Shown here: in pieces, positions 9,405 through 18,488 of the stretch
Numbering within the stretch: position 1 is the first letter of the stretch
Layout of the letters: every line of letters starts with the position of its first letter
Assembly (NCBI RefSeq): GCF_028069655.1
Contig: NZ_JAMCOS010000001.1
Location: 340,001-404,000 of the forward strand
Direction of reading: 5' to 3'
DNA from: Acidovorax sp. NCPPB 4044
GTDB taxonomy: Bacteria > Pseudomonadota > Gammaproteobacteria > Burkholderiales > Burkholderiaceae_C
Length of the DNA stretch: 64,000 nucleotides
Program-made: the position numbers and the translations under genes
Notes under the pieces: generated by a model
Told to the model about the DNA's origin: nothing
Databases searched by the model: none
Seen by the model: the letters and a program-made list of their open reading frames with translations, nothing else

Positions 9405-11174
9405 ATGAGAGACAGCCCGATACCAGTGGGGGTAAGCAGGCCGGTTGCGCTAAACCGCATCGGTTGGCAGTGGCATGTGGGTGCCATCTTGTTCTTTACT
9501 GCACTGACGGCTGCATTGTTTGCGCATCGATGGCTTTGGGTCGATCCATCGTCGGTTTACTCCATGCCCGATGTGGATACGGACGGCACACTGTGGTTCA
9601 TCTGGCTGAAAGTTCATACCGGAAATATATTCTCCAGTATTGGCATTGCCAAGGATCTGACTTTTCCGTACGGATACGATCTTTCACCATTTCCGTTCGA
9701 CAATATTCTGGATGATCTTCGTGCCCTGATAGTGCAATGGGCGGGCGGTTCCTGGCGGGATTTGGTTTTTGTTGTCAACATGTCTGCGCTGATTGCTTAT
9801 CCGCTTTCGGCTTACAGCATGTATTTGCTGTGCTGGCATATTACTCGCAAGCATGTGCCGGCTTTGGTCGGGGCAATTGTTTTTGCCTTTTCTGGCTATT
9901 TTCTGATGTTGTCGCGAGGATCCATGTCGAACAACCATTTCTGGTTGCTTCCCCTCGTGTATCTATTTTTCTTGAAGTATCTTGAAACGGGCCTGTTGCG
10001 GTACGTGCTGGTGTCGTGTCTGCTCAATGCCCTGGAATTCAGAATCAATCCTTACTGGGCTTTTTATGGGTGGCTCTTCACTCCGCTGATTCTTATCATG
10101 CAGCCATGGCCGTGGAGACTGCGGCTCGAGAGGCTGGCCATATACTGCTTGTTGAGTGGCGGCTTCCTGTTCTTGCTGAATATACAGTTCATTCAGCAGC
10201 AGTGGTTTCTCATGACCAATCCTATCCAGTCGAACCTGGTAAGACCTGCTGGCGGGCTTGAAAATGCCATATTTCAGCAAGGCGTACCATTGGTTCCCGG
10301 GGTCGGTTCGAAGCTTTATCCATTTTCTGCTCCTGTCGATGTCGGGGCGTTCTTGGGGTATTCCGTCGTATTCCTGATTGCCGCAGCCTGTTTCCACCCA
10401 GGCGTGTGGAAAAAGAGATACTGGGTGCCATTCATCATCAGCTTCCTGGCGGCTGTGGTGCTGTCATCCAATTTTCCCGCCTTGATTCTATTGAATCATG
10501 CGTATTTCTTTTTCTTCGACATGTTTCGCGGAGTGTCTCGCATCGTTCAGTTGGCGTCTTTTTTCGGAGCATTGCTATTGGCTTTGGTCTTTTCTTCCGA
10601 CCGTCTGAGGCTCCGTGTGCAAATTCCAATCGCCTTGCTGTTTTGCTTGCTGTATCTTTGGGAGGTATTTCCGGGTTCACCCACAGTGGTACAAAAAACC
10701 GATTTCAGCCAGGTTGCAAAAATTTATGAAGGCTTGGCAGAGGATAAGGAAGTTACGGCCATAGCCAGCTACCCCATGGTCTATTCCAATGTCAATTGGG
10801 GGACCGCACCATTGTTCGAGGCATTGGGGCAGATAGTTCACCAGAAGCCCATCGCAGGCGGCAAGGATCTTCGTCTTTTTCGACGTGACCCTGAAGGGCG
10901 TCCTATTTATGGGGAGATCGATGACCCGGAAACGATAGCCAACCTAGCGAGGAATGGGATCAATCGAATCGTGGTTTACAACCGGATTCTGGAAAATGCT
11001 TCAGCGGTCAATGCCGAGTTGATCGCTGATCCTCGGCTGAAATTGCTGGAAAGCCGCCGAATTTCCGAGCGGGAGTGTGGCCAATCTCTGCTGTGTCGTT
11101 CACTGGACATCAGCGTTTATGGCATCAAGCAGATTGCGCCACCGCCATTGCCTGAAATCTCCAGAAGCATGTGA
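9405..11174 (+). CDS. Polytopic GT-C-like membrane protein, paralogue of 4337-6115
   Basis: A 589-residue membrane protein that matches the leftward-operon protein along its whole length: MPDVDTDGTLWFIW in the first loop, MLSRGSMSNNHFWLLPLVYL, FRINPYWAFYGWLFTP, and KTDFSQVAKIYEGLAED in the C-terminal soluble part. The topology is about ten membrane helices followed by a soluble domain of about 160 residues. The ATG at 9405 was chosen; a GTG at 9393 overlapping the previous stop is in frame and equally possible. Directly after a GtrB-like gene, it is a good candidate for the GT-C enzyme that uses the lipid-linked sugar made there. No catalytic residue is proven. Confidence 0.8.
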   Translation: MRDSPIPVGVSRPVALNRIGWQWHVGAILFFTALTAALFAHRWLWVDPSSVYSMPDVDTDGTLWFIWLKVHTGNIFSSIGIAKDLTFPYGYDLSPFPFDNILDDLRALIVQWAGGSWRDLVFVVNMSALIAYPLSAYSMYLLCWHITRKHVPALVGAIVFAFSGYFLMLSRGSMSNNHFWLLPLVYLFFLKYLETGLLRYVLVSCLLNALEFRINPYWAFYGWLFTPLILIMQPWPWRLRLERLAIYCLLSGGFLFLLNIQFIQQQWFLMTNPIQSNLVRPAGGLENAIFQQGVPLVPGVGSKLYPFSAPVDVGAFLGYSVVFLIAAACFHPGVWKKRYWVPFIISFLAAVVLSSNFPALILLNHAYFFFFDMFRGVSRIVQLASFFGALLLALVFSSDRLRLRVQIPIALLFCLLYLWEVFPGSPTVVQKTDFSQVAKIYEGLAEDKEVTAIASYPMVYSNVNWGTAPLFEALGQIVHQKPIAGGKDLRLFRRDPEGRPIYGEIDDPETIANLARNGINRIVVYNRILENASAVNAELIADPRLKLLESRRISERECGQSLLCRSLDISVYGIKQIAPPPLPEISRSM

Positions 11175-12277
11175 GAGCCATGGAAAAAAAGCAGACTGAT
11201 ATGGAAAGCTTCATGCGCGCAGGCATGCCGCTCATCACCGTGGTCATAGCCACGTTCAACTCGACCAAGCTCTTGCCCATGGTCATCGGGGCGCTGCGCA
11301 AGCAGACTTATCCTCAGGAGTGCCTGGAGATATTGGCCGTTGATGGTGGATCTTCCGATGGAACGAGGCAAATGGCCGAAAGCATGGGCTGCAGGGTGAT
11401 AGATAACCCCCTGACAGAGCCTGTGCATGCCAAGTACCTGGGGTTCCAGGCTGCGCGCGGCAAGTATCTGATGTACCTTGACCACGATGAAGAGGTCGTC
11501 AATCCGGATGCCCTGGCAGAAATCATTGCCACATTCAGGCAGTTTCCCGATGTGAGAACAGTAGACAGTTCTGGATACATCAATCCCGAGGGATACCCCC
11601 TCGTCAATGAATATATCAATGAATTCGGCGAACCTTTCTCATTCTTCATGTATCGGCAATCCCGCGGCATGGGCTTTCATCTGCCTGCAGTAGTTCGCCA
11701 AGCCAGGATGACGGCAGAGGGTCCCCATGCAATTATCTTTGCTCCCGCACCATCGAATAATCGCCTCTTCATCGAAAATTTGGCGGCAGGCGTGGTTACG
11801 GATATCGATTTTGTGAAAAATCAGGTCGCTATCGAAAAAGCGCAGGACTTATGCCATCTGTTTTTCCTGTTGAACGAGAAAGGGGCTTCATTTGCGGTCG
11901 CCAAAAATAATCCATTGCGGCATTATTCCGGCGATACGTGGGCAAAATTTCTTGCGAAGATCCGGTGGCGAATCAAGAACAACATTTTTCATCTTGACGG
12001 AGTCGGTGCTGCAGGTTTTACAGGGCGTCAGTCTTTCCAGCCCACGTCGCTGTCCATAAGAAAGTTTCTTTTCCTTCCTTATGCATTCACTTTGATATTT
12101 CCGTTGGTTGATGGCGTATGGTTGTCGTTCAGCCGGCGCCAGGCTTTATATATGGCCCATCCGTTGTTGACGCTTTATACGGCCTGGAAGATATGCCACT
12201 ATATGGTACTCAAGATGGTTGGTTATCACCCGGAAATGATGAGCTACGATGAGAAATCTGTGATCAAGGGGAAATAG
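11171..12277 (+). CDS. GT2 family glycosyltransferase
   Basis: A 368-residue GT2 enzyme. The catalytic domain starts at about residue 18 with PLITVVIATFNSTKLLP, followed by ILAVDGGSSDGTRQMA (donor binding) and MYLDHDEEVV, which takes the place of the DxD metal site. The C-terminal third contains one or two hydrophobic stretches around FLPYAFTLIFPLV that may sit in the membrane. The GTG at 11171 forms a GTGA overlap with the preceding stop; an ATG at 11180 is an alternative. Donor and linkage cannot be read from the sequence. The gene is noticeably AT-richer than the flanking housekeeping genes. Confidence 0.85.
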   Translation: MRAMEKKQTDMESFMRAGMPLITVVIATFNSTKLLPMVIGALRKQTYPQECLEILAVDGGSSDGTRQMAESMGCRVIDNPLTEPVHAKYLGFQAARGKYLMYLDHDEEVVNPDALAEIIATFRQFPDVRTVDSSGYINPEGYPLVNEYINEFGEPFSFFMYRQSRGMGFHLPAVVRQARMTAEGPHAIIFAPAPSNNRLFIENLAAGVVTDIDFVKNQVAIEKAQDLCHLFFLLNEKGASFAVAKNNPLRHYSGDTWAKFLAKIRWRIKNNIFHLDGVGAAGFTGRQSFQPTSLSIRKFLFLPYAFTLIFPLVDGVWLSFSRRQALYMAHPLLTLYTAWKICHYMVLKMVGYHPEMMSYDEKSVIKGK

Positions 12278-12280
12278 AAA

Positions 12281-13000
12281 ATGCTGTTTTCACCCATGGA
12301 TAGCGAGCGGTTTTCCTTGCGAATTGGCAAGGCGGCCATTTCGGGGCTGGAAGAGGCCAGGAATTTGGCGAAAACGGCAAGAGAAGAACAGATTGAACTG
12401 ATTATTGTGCGTTGTCCGGTGGACAAGCTCGCTGTAATCCATCAATTGGAATCCGATGGATTCCAATTGATGGACACACTGATCTATCTATCCCGGTTTA
12501 TTAACGCTGGCGATATCCAATCGAATGAAGAAAACATCAGGCAGGCGACGGTGTCTGACGCAGATGCTGTAGAGAGCATCGCCCGATCATCTTTTGCGAA
12601 TTACGTCGGGCATTACCATGCTGATGATCGGTTGCCTCGAAACGCTGCCGATCAGATATACCCAGACTGGGCTCGCAGATGTGTATTGGTTCCGTCAGTG
12701 GCTGATTGTGTGCTCGTGTATGAGCAGGATTCCGTGATTGCTGGATTTGCTGCGCTGAAACGATTGAACCCGGACTGCTGCGACGGGATGCTTTTCGCCG
12801 TTTCTCCTGATTGTCAAAAAAAAGGAATTTTCAGGGCGCTGCTTCAGGCTTCGTGTTCCTGGGCGGAAAAACAGGGCGCCAAGGAAATGGAATACTCCAC
12901 CCAATTGAGGAATGCGCCAGCTCTTCGGGGCGTGATGCAAAGTGGGTTTCTCATCAAAAAAGCTGCGCATACTTTTCACTGCTGGACAGGGCATAAATAA
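12281..13000 (+). CDS. GNAT N-acetyltransferase, WecD-like
   Basis: A 239-residue protein with a GNAT domain in its C-terminal half (about 95-235): IRQATVSDADAVESIA at the domain start, VIAGFAAL in the central strand and FAVSPDCQKKGIFRALL as the acetyl-CoA-binding loop (Q/R-x-x-G/A). The layout, and the position directly before a WecE-type aminotransferase (TAATG overlap at 13000), match WecD, which N-acetylates dTDP-4-amino-4,6-dideoxygalactose. It probably acetylates the amino sugar made by the next gene. A 35-bp palindrome lies within the coding sequence at 12439-12473. Confidence 0.8.
   Translation: MLFSPMDSERFSLRIGKAAISGLEEARNLAKTAREEQIELIIVRCPVDKLAVIHQLESDGFQLMDTLIYLSRFINAGDIQSNEENIRQATVSDADAVESIARSSFANYVGHYHADDRLPRNAADQIYPDWARRCVLVPSVADCVLVYEQDSVIAGFAALKRLNPDCCDGMLFAVSPDCQKKGIFRALLQASCSWAEKQGAKEMEYSTQLRNAPALRGVMQSGFLIKKAAHTFHCWTGHK
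12439..12473. repeat. 35-bp perfect palindrome inside the GNAT gene
   Basis: Two 16-bp arms, CCATCAATTGGAATCC and its exact reverse complement, are separated by GAT. The arms encode IHQLESDGFQLMD. Such a hairpin in an mRNA would be strong; whether it matters is unknown. Confidence 0.85.
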
Positions 13001-14130
13001 TGGAAATGATTCCTTTCAACAAGCCCTTCATGACGGGCAAAGAGTTGGACTACATTCAGCAGGCTGTGGCGTCAGGAAAGATATCGGGAAATGGCGGCTT
13101 TACTGGTAAATGCCATACCCTGATGAAGAAGCAGTTTGGCTTCCGAGGCACACTGCTGACATCTTCATGTACCGATGCTTTGGAAATGTCGGCCTTGCTG
13201 GCTGATATTTCTCCCGGAGATGAAGTCATCCTTCCTTCGTACACCTTTGTGTCGACCGCCAACGCGTTCGTTCTCCGAGGCGCCCACATCGTATTTGCAG
13301 ACAGCCGGCCGGATGAGCCAAATATGGACTGCGAGAGTGTGAAATCCCTCATCACCTCTCGCACTAAAGCCATCGTTCCAGTGCATTACGCCGGGGTGGC
13401 CTGCGATATGGATCCGCTCCTGGAGTTGGCAGAGGCCCACGATCTCATCGTGGTTGAGGATGCAGCACAGGCCATTGACTCCTATTACAAGGGTCGACCG
13501 CTGGGAGGCATTGGCGATCTTGGTGCCTTCTCTTTTCATGAGACGAAAAATATCATCTCAGGCGAAGGAGGAATGTTGTGCATCAACGATCCTGCGATGG
13601 AGGCGAGGGCTGAAATAGTCTGGGAAAAGGGTACCAACCGCTCCGCATTCTGGCGGGGTGAGGTGGATAAATATGGTTGGGTGGACATCGGTTCTTCTTT
13701 CCTGCCCTCCGATGTCACGGCAGCATTTCTCTTTGCGCAACTTGAACAGCTCAGGCGCATCCAGGACCGCCGGCTTTCACTTTGGGAGCAATATTATTCC
13801 CAGTTGCAGCCATTGGGAGAGAGGGGACTGTTGACACTGCCCCATATTCCGGAATATGCGACCAACAATGCACACATGTTCTACATTGTGTGTGCAGACT
13901 TGGAAGAACGCTCCGCTTTGATCCGGCACCTCAAATCGGCAGGGGTCCATGCTGTCTTTCATTATCAAAGCCTGCATTTGAGCCCCTATTACGCGGCACG
14001 CCACGATGGTCGTTCTCTGACCCAATGCGAGAAGTATGCAGACTCTTTGTTGAGGCTGCCTCTTTTTTATGAACTTAAAGAGGAGCAGGTAGAGCGTATC
14101 ACCACGCTGATCCGCGACTTCTATCTTTGA
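13000..14130 (+). CDS. wecE: dTDP-4-amino-4,6-dideoxygalactose transaminase (WecE/RffA-type)
   Basis: A 376-residue DegT/DnrJ/EryC1 PLP aminotransferase. It carries the RffA/WecE signatures IPFNKPFMTGKELDYI at the start, SCTDALEMSALL, VVEDAAQAIDSYYKG and SFHETKNIISGEGG, where K183 is the PLP lysine. The length equals that of E. coli WecE. It would convert dTDP-4-keto-6-deoxyglucose to dTDP-4-amino-4,6-dideoxygalactose (dTDP-Fuc4N), which the preceding GNAT could acetylate to Fuc4NAc. The rmlA and rmlB genes needed to make the substrate are not in the window. The ATG overlaps the upstream stop by one base. Confidence 0.92.
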   Translation: MEMIPFNKPFMTGKELDYIQQAVASGKISGNGGFTGKCHTLMKKQFGFRGTLLTSSCTDALEMSALLADISPGDEVILPSYTFVSTANAFVLRGAHIVFADSRPDEPNMDCESVKSLITSRTKAIVPVHYAGVACDMDPLLELAEAHDLIVVEDAAQAIDSYYKGRPLGGIGDLGAFSFHETKNIISGEGGMLCINDPAMEARAEIVWEKGTNRSAFWRGEVDKYGWVDIGSSFLPSDVTAAFLFAQLEQLRRIQDRRLSLWEQYYSQLQPLGERGLLTLPHIPEYATNNAHMFYIVCADLEERSALIRHLKSAGVHAVFHYQSLHLSPYYAARHDGRSLTQCEKYADSLLRLPLFYELKEEQVERITTLIRDFYL

Positions 14131-14140
14131 AGCCTTGCCC

Positions 14141-15241
14141 GTGCAATACAAGAATATTTATTTCTTCATCGGAACCACTGCCGAACTCATCAAGATGATG
14201 CCTGTGATGCACGTCTGTTGGAGGCGCGGCGTTCCCTTTCAGCTGGTTGCTTCTGGTCAGAACGACATTCGTAACAGCGAGTTGCTGGGTCTTTTTGGAA
14301 AGAATCGTCCAGATGTAATCCTGTTTGAGGGAAACATCAGAAAAAGTGCCGCATCGCTTCTTTTCTGGTTCTTCAAGACCTTTTTCCGGTCGATCGGTGT
14401 TTTAAAAAAGAGCATGCGTGCCGCGCCAGGCCCGAGCGTCATGGTGGTCCATGGCGACACCGTTTCCACGGTGATGGGTGCCATGCTCGCAAAAATCCAT
14501 CGTATGGACGTGGCTCACGTGGAGGCAGGTTTGCGCTCCTTCAATTATCTGCATCCCTTCCCGGAAGAGATCGACCGAGTCATCACGTCACGGTTGGCCA
14601 ACCTGCATTTCTGCCCCAATGAATGGTCTTTGAAGAATATCCGTGGGTTGGGGGGGGAGAAGATCAACACATCTGAAAATACACTGCGCGATGCTCTTGC
14701 GATGGCGCAGGCCTCGCCTGCGATCTCCTCGGATCCAACGTTGTCAATCGGACGGCCTTATTTCGTATTTGTAGTGCATCGCCAGGAAAACCTTTTCAAT
14801 GACCGGTTGGTGAGGAGCCTTGTCGCCAAGGCAATTCAGCAGTCCAAACGGGATCAGTGCGTTTTCATTCTTCACCACCTTACAGAGGTAGCGCTTGTTC
14901 GACTTGGTTTGTTGGATGTTCTGAAGAAAGAAGCCGGGGTCACTCTCATGAAGCGCTTGCCTTATATGGATTTCATGAGGGTCTTGGGTGGTGCGAAATA
15001 TGTAGTCACTGATGGCGGGTCGAATCAGGAAGAGTGTTACTACTTGGGCAAGCCGTGCCTGATACTGAGAAACGTGACGGAGCGCATGGAAGGAATCGGG
15101 CATAACGCCGTGCTCAGCAAGCTGGATGATTCCGTCATTGATGAATTCTTGAGAGACCCGTCGATCCACCAACGCACACCCACTCCCGCAGATTTTAAAG
15201 CCAGCGATCTCATCGTGGACCGGCTTGCAGGCATTCGATGA
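14141..15241 (+). CDS. UDP-N-acetylglucosamine 2-epimerase-like protein
   Basis: A 366-residue protein of the WecB/MnaA fold (two Rossmann-like domains). It has MVVHGDTVSTVMGAMLA, HVEAGLRSFNYLHPFPEE and TDGGSNQEECYYLGKPCLI, the UDP-binding and catalytic blocks of the non-hydrolysing epimerase family. It would supply UDP-ManNAc or a related 2-epimer. The blocks differ in detail from housekeeping WecB (for example PFPEEIDRVITSRL rather than PEExNRxxxD), so a divergent substrate is possible. The GTG at 14141 was chosen; a TTG at 14135 would add two residues. Confidence 0.8.
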   Translation: MQYKNIYFFIGTTAELIKMMPVMHVCWRRGVPFQLVASGQNDIRNSELLGLFGKNRPDVILFEGNIRKSAASLLFWFFKTFFRSIGVLKKSMRAAPGPSVMVVHGDTVSTVMGAMLAKIHRMDVAHVEAGLRSFNYLHPFPEEIDRVITSRLANLHFCPNEWSLKNIRGLGGEKINTSENTLRDALAMAQASPAISSDPTLSIGRPYFVFVVHRQENLFNDRLVRSLVAKAIQQSKRDQCVFILHHLTEVALVRLGLLDVLKKEAGVTLMKRLPYMDFMRVLGGAKYVVTDGGSNQEECYYLGKPCLILRNVTERMEGIGHNAVLSKLDDSVIDEFLRDPSIHQRTPTPADFKASDLIVDRLAGIR

Positions 15242-15275
15242 TGTGTATGCACGCCGCAATGAAGGGCTACCGATA

Positions 15276-16568
15276 ATGGCTGAATCGCCCGGGCAAAAGC
15301 CATTGGGGCAGAAGCTCGTCAGTACATCTGGCTATCTTTTCGTCACTTCGATCGCAGGTGGGCTTCTGGGGTATGCCTATTCCGTTGCCATGGGGCGAAT
15401 GCTCGGGCCTGAAGATTACGGCTTGCTGGGCGCATTGTTGGCCCTGGTGCCCATTCTGAGTGTGCCCATATCCACGATGAACATCGCCATGGCGCGGCTG
15501 TTTTCCCGGCACCTGGCGTTGCACGGCAGCAAGGATATTCGGCAGATCTTCTGGAGGAACCAGTTCTGGCTCCTGGGGGCAGGTGTCTGCGGATTGGTTG
15601 TTTTTGCTGCACTGTCGGTCATGCTCCGGAATGCCTTGCGTTCGCCTGACATCCTGCCCATTGCTTTCATTGGCTTGAACATCTTTTTCATGCTTTTGCT
15701 GCCCATAGCCAATGCCTTGGCGCAGTCGCGGCACCATTTCGGGTTTCTCGCGGTGTTGAACGTCCTGGGGCCTCTGGCCAAGCTCGTCGGTAGTGCTGCG
15801 TTGGTGGCGATTGGCTGGGGTGTGCAAGGGGCTGCACTGGGCCTTGCGTTGGCCAGCGGATTCCTGGCGATCTTCAGCATTGCCTATTGCTGGCGGAAAT
15901 TGGATGCTCCGCTCAGCCTGGACAACCCTGTCGATCATGTCGGACTGAGGGATCTGTTTCCTGTGCTGTTGGCCACGTTGGCTTTCAATTTCCTGTTCCA
16001 AGTCGACGTGCTGTTGGCGAAGGCATTTTTCGATGCCGAGCATGCTGGGTACTATGCCGCCGCCGCGACCTTGGGCAAGGCTGTGATGTATCTGCCATCC
16101 GCCGTGGTCGTACCTCTGTTGCCCATGGCGGCCGCCGGGTCGGCCTTGAAGAGCAACACGGGGCATCTGCTTGCGAAAGCCATCGCATTGACCCTCGTCA
16201 TGACGGTGCTGGGCGCGGGCTTCTACTGGTTTTTTGCCGAGCAGGTCACCCTGCTTTTGTTCGGCGAGGCGTACCGGGATGCGGGGCACATCCTGAAATG
16301 GTATGGATGGGCGATGGTGCCGGTCGCACTCATCATGGTGCTGGAGCATTATTTACTGGCCCAGGGGAAATTGCTGTTCGCTTACCTGGTGTTCCTGGCC
16401 GCGCCTCTGCTGGCCTTGGGTGCGTGGTACTTTCGCGGCAGCCCGATGAATCTTGTCTGGGTAATGCTGTCTGCCGGCGTTGGAATACTGGCAGTGGCAC
16501 TGATATTTTGGCTGGTGCGCATGAGAGGTACGGCATACCGTACCCTGATCTCAATTTTCAGAGGCTGA
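15276..16568 (+). CDS. wzx: Polysaccharide flippase (Wzx/MATE-like)
   Basis: A 430-residue membrane protein of the MOP superfamily with about twelve hydrophobic helices. The start region SGYLFVTSIAGGLLGYAYSV and GRMLGPEDYGLLGALLAL (fold-typical G-R-x-L-G-x-x-x-Y-G) identify an oligosaccharide flippase that moves undecaprenyl-PP-linked repeat units across the inner membrane. The ATG at 15276 was preferred over a TTG at 15225, which would overlap the previous gene and add a charged leader without similarity. It is the first of two flippase genes in this operon; the other is at 25574. Confidence 0.88.
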   Translation: MAESPGQKPLGQKLVSTSGYLFVTSIAGGLLGYAYSVAMGRMLGPEDYGLLGALLALVPILSVPISTMNIAMARLFSRHLALHGSKDIRQIFWRNQFWLLGAGVCGLVVFAALSVMLRNALRSPDILPIAFIGLNIFFMLLLPIANALAQSRHHFGFLAVLNVLGPLAKLVGSAALVAIGWGVQGAALGLALASGFLAIFSIAYCWRKLDAPLSLDNPVDHVGLRDLFPVLLATLAFNFLFQVDVLLAKAFFDAEHAGYYAAAATLGKAVMYLPSAVVVPLLPMAAAGSALKSNTGHLLAKAIALTLVMTVLGAGFYWFFAEQVTLLLFGEAYRDAGHILKWYGWAMVPVALIMVLEHYLLAQGKLLFAYLVFLAAPLLALGAWYFRGSPMNLVWVMLSAGVGILAVALIFWLVRMRGTAYRTLISIFRG

Positions 16569-16572
16569 TCGG

Positions 16573-17349
16573 ATGAGTGATTTCGCAATATTGATATTGT
16601 CGTGCGACAAATACAGCGACCTCTGGGCTCCGTTCATGGATCAATTCAGGAAGCAGTTCCCGGAGAATATTTATCCTGTTTATTTCGGCACCAATGAAAT
16701 ACCGTTCTCTGAAAACGGAGTGATTCCAGTTCTTTCGGGCGAAGACAGGGATTGGTCCAGTAGTTTCAGAGCCATCCTGCAGCAGATACCTGCAAAGAAG
16801 ATCTTTGTGATTTTAGAAGATCTGATGGTGGCGACGAAAATCGATCCTGCGCGTTTCCGGCATTGCGTGGAATTCATCGATCGGCACGACGCCCTGCATC
16901 TGAAATATTGGAATCACATCAAAACGGACCTGGATACGAGTGACCCGGCCATTGGTGAATTCAAGCGGGGCGCGCCCTACCGCGCGACCGTGGCTGCTTT
17001 CTGGGATCGCGATTATCTTCTCAAGCTCTTGTTGGATGGAGAGAATCCTTGGAACTTCGAAATCATGGGGTCATACAGGACGTCGTACAGTGATGGCTTC
17101 TATGGAATGAAGGAGCCCCTTTTCGATTTCGTGAATCTGGTGGAAAAAGGACACTGGATTCCCGATTCCCTCGACTGGGCCAAAAAGGAAGGTGTCGCGC
17201 TCAATGTGGCCAAGCGGCCCGCGCTCACAGGGCAGCGTGGGCGCATCGCTGTACTGCAAACACTCTACTTCGGCTGGATGGCACGCGTTCCCTGGCAGCG
17301 TCGCCTGCGGTGGATGCAGACGTTGCGGCGGGCCCTGATCTGCTATTGA
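16573..17349 (+). CDS. Protein of unknown function in the polysaccharide operon
   Basis: A 258-residue protein without signal peptide or membrane helix and with no family I can name with confidence. It starts with [18 protein letters not shown] and contains [20 protein letters not shown] and [17 protein letters not shown], a pattern resembling a small nucleotide-sugar-binding Rossmann domain (LEDL in the position of a DxD-like acidic motif). It may be an unusual glycosyltransferase. It lies 4 bp after the flippase, with a 40-bp gap before gmd, and is AT-rich like its upstream neighbours. Confidence 0.65.
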   Translation: MSDFAILILSCDKYSDLWAPFMDQFRKQFPENIYPVYFGTNEIPFSENGVIPVLSGEDRDWSSSFRAILQQIPAKKIFVILEDLMVATKIDPARFRHCVEFIDRHDALHLKYWNHIKTDLDTSDPAIGEFKRGAPYRATVAAFWDRDYLLKLLLDGENPWNFEIMGSYRTSYSDGFYGMKEPLFDFVNLVEKGHWIPDSLDWAKKEGVALNVAKRPALTGQRGRIAVLQTLYFGWMARVPWQRRLRWMQTLRRALICY

Positions 17350-17389
17350 AGAGCAATTTATTTATAAATTCAAGAATAATGGAACTCAA

Positions 17390-18469
17390 ATGAAAACAGC
17401 ATTGATTACCGGGATTACGGGGCAGGACGGTGCCTATCTGGCGGAGTTTTTGCTTGAAAAAGGATATACGGTCCACGGCATCAAGCGCAGGACTTCGTTG
17501 ATCAATACCGCGCGTATCGATCACCTTTTTCAGGATCCCCACACGCCCGATCCGAAGTTCATTCTTCATTATGGTGACATGACGGACTCCCTGTCCCTGG
17601 TGCGCATCATTCAGAAGGTCCAGCCGGACGAGATTTACAATCTTGCCGCGCAGAGCCATGTGGCCGTGTCTTTCGAAGAGCCTGAATACACAGCAAACTC
17701 GGATGCCCTTGGCCCTTTGAGAATTCTGGAGGCCATACGTATCCTGGGCATGGAGAAAAAGTGCCGCTTCTATCAAGCATCCACCTCCGAGCTTTATGGG
17801 CTGGTGCAGGAAATCCCCCAGCGCGAGAGTACGCCATTTTATCCGCGCTCCCCTTATGCCGCTGCCAAGCTGTATGCGTACTGGATTACGGTCAATTATC
17901 GCGAAGCCTACGGTATATACGCCTGCAACGGAATACTTTTCAACCATGAATCTCCCATTCGCGGTGAGACATTCGTGACCCGAAAAATCACCCGTGCATT
18001 GGCCCGTATCAAGCTTGGAATGCAGGAGAACCTTTATCTCGGCAATCTGGATGCCAAGCGCGACTGGGGCCACGCGCGGGATTACGTGGAAGCGCAGTGG
18101 CTGATGCTGCAGCAGGAAACGCCCGAAGACTTCGTCATTGCCAGCGGTATTCAATACAGCGTGCGGGACTTCGTGAATGCCGCCGCTCAGGAACTGGGCC
18201 TGGTGCTCCGTTGGCAAGGTGAGGGCATCGACGAGAAGGGGTACGACGAGAACGGCGTCGTGCGCGTGAGCGTGGATCCCCGGTATTTCCGCCCCACCGA
18301 AGTCGAAACCTTGTTGGGTGATCCCGCAAAGGCCAAGCAAGCGTTGGGTTGGGCGCCCCGGACCCGGTTCGAGGAGTTGGTGCAGGAAATGGCGCAGGCG
18401 GATCTCAAGCTCGCCGAACGGGACAGGTTGTGCCTGGAAGAGGGGTTCCAACCCGGCGGCGGCATCTGA
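17390..18469 (+). CDS. gmd: GDP-mannose 4,6-dehydratase
   Basis: A 359-residue extended short-chain dehydrogenase that converts GDP-mannose to GDP-4-keto-6-deoxymannose, the branch point for GDP-fucose and GDP-colitose. It has the NADP-binding [19 protein letters not shown], the conserved [15 protein letters not shown] and the catalytic [10 protein letters not shown] (Y-x-x-x-K). [19 protein letters not shown] and the [12 protein letters not shown] block are diagnostic of Gmd. It is followed by the fcl/colC-like and colD-like genes and fed by manC at 6920. Family length is normal. Confidence 0.97.
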   Translation: MKTALITGITGQDGAYLAEFLLEKGYTVHGIKRRTSLINTARIDHLFQDPHTPDPKFILHYGDMTDSLSLVRIIQKVQPDEIYNLAAQSHVAVSFEEPEYTANSDALGPLRILEAIRILGMEKKCRFYQASTSELYGLVQEIPQRESTPFYPRSPYAAAKLYAYWITVNYREAYGIYACNGILFNHESPIRGETFVTRKITRALARIKLGMQENLYLGNLDAKRDWGHARDYVEAQWLMLQQETPEDFVIASGIQYSVRDFVNAAAQELGLVLRWQGEGIDEKGYDENGVVRVSVDPRYFRPTEVETLLGDPAKAKQALGWAPRTRFEELVQEMAQADLKLAERDRLCLEEGFQPGGGI

Positions 18470-18488
18470 CGTGGCGGGTGAGAAAGCG

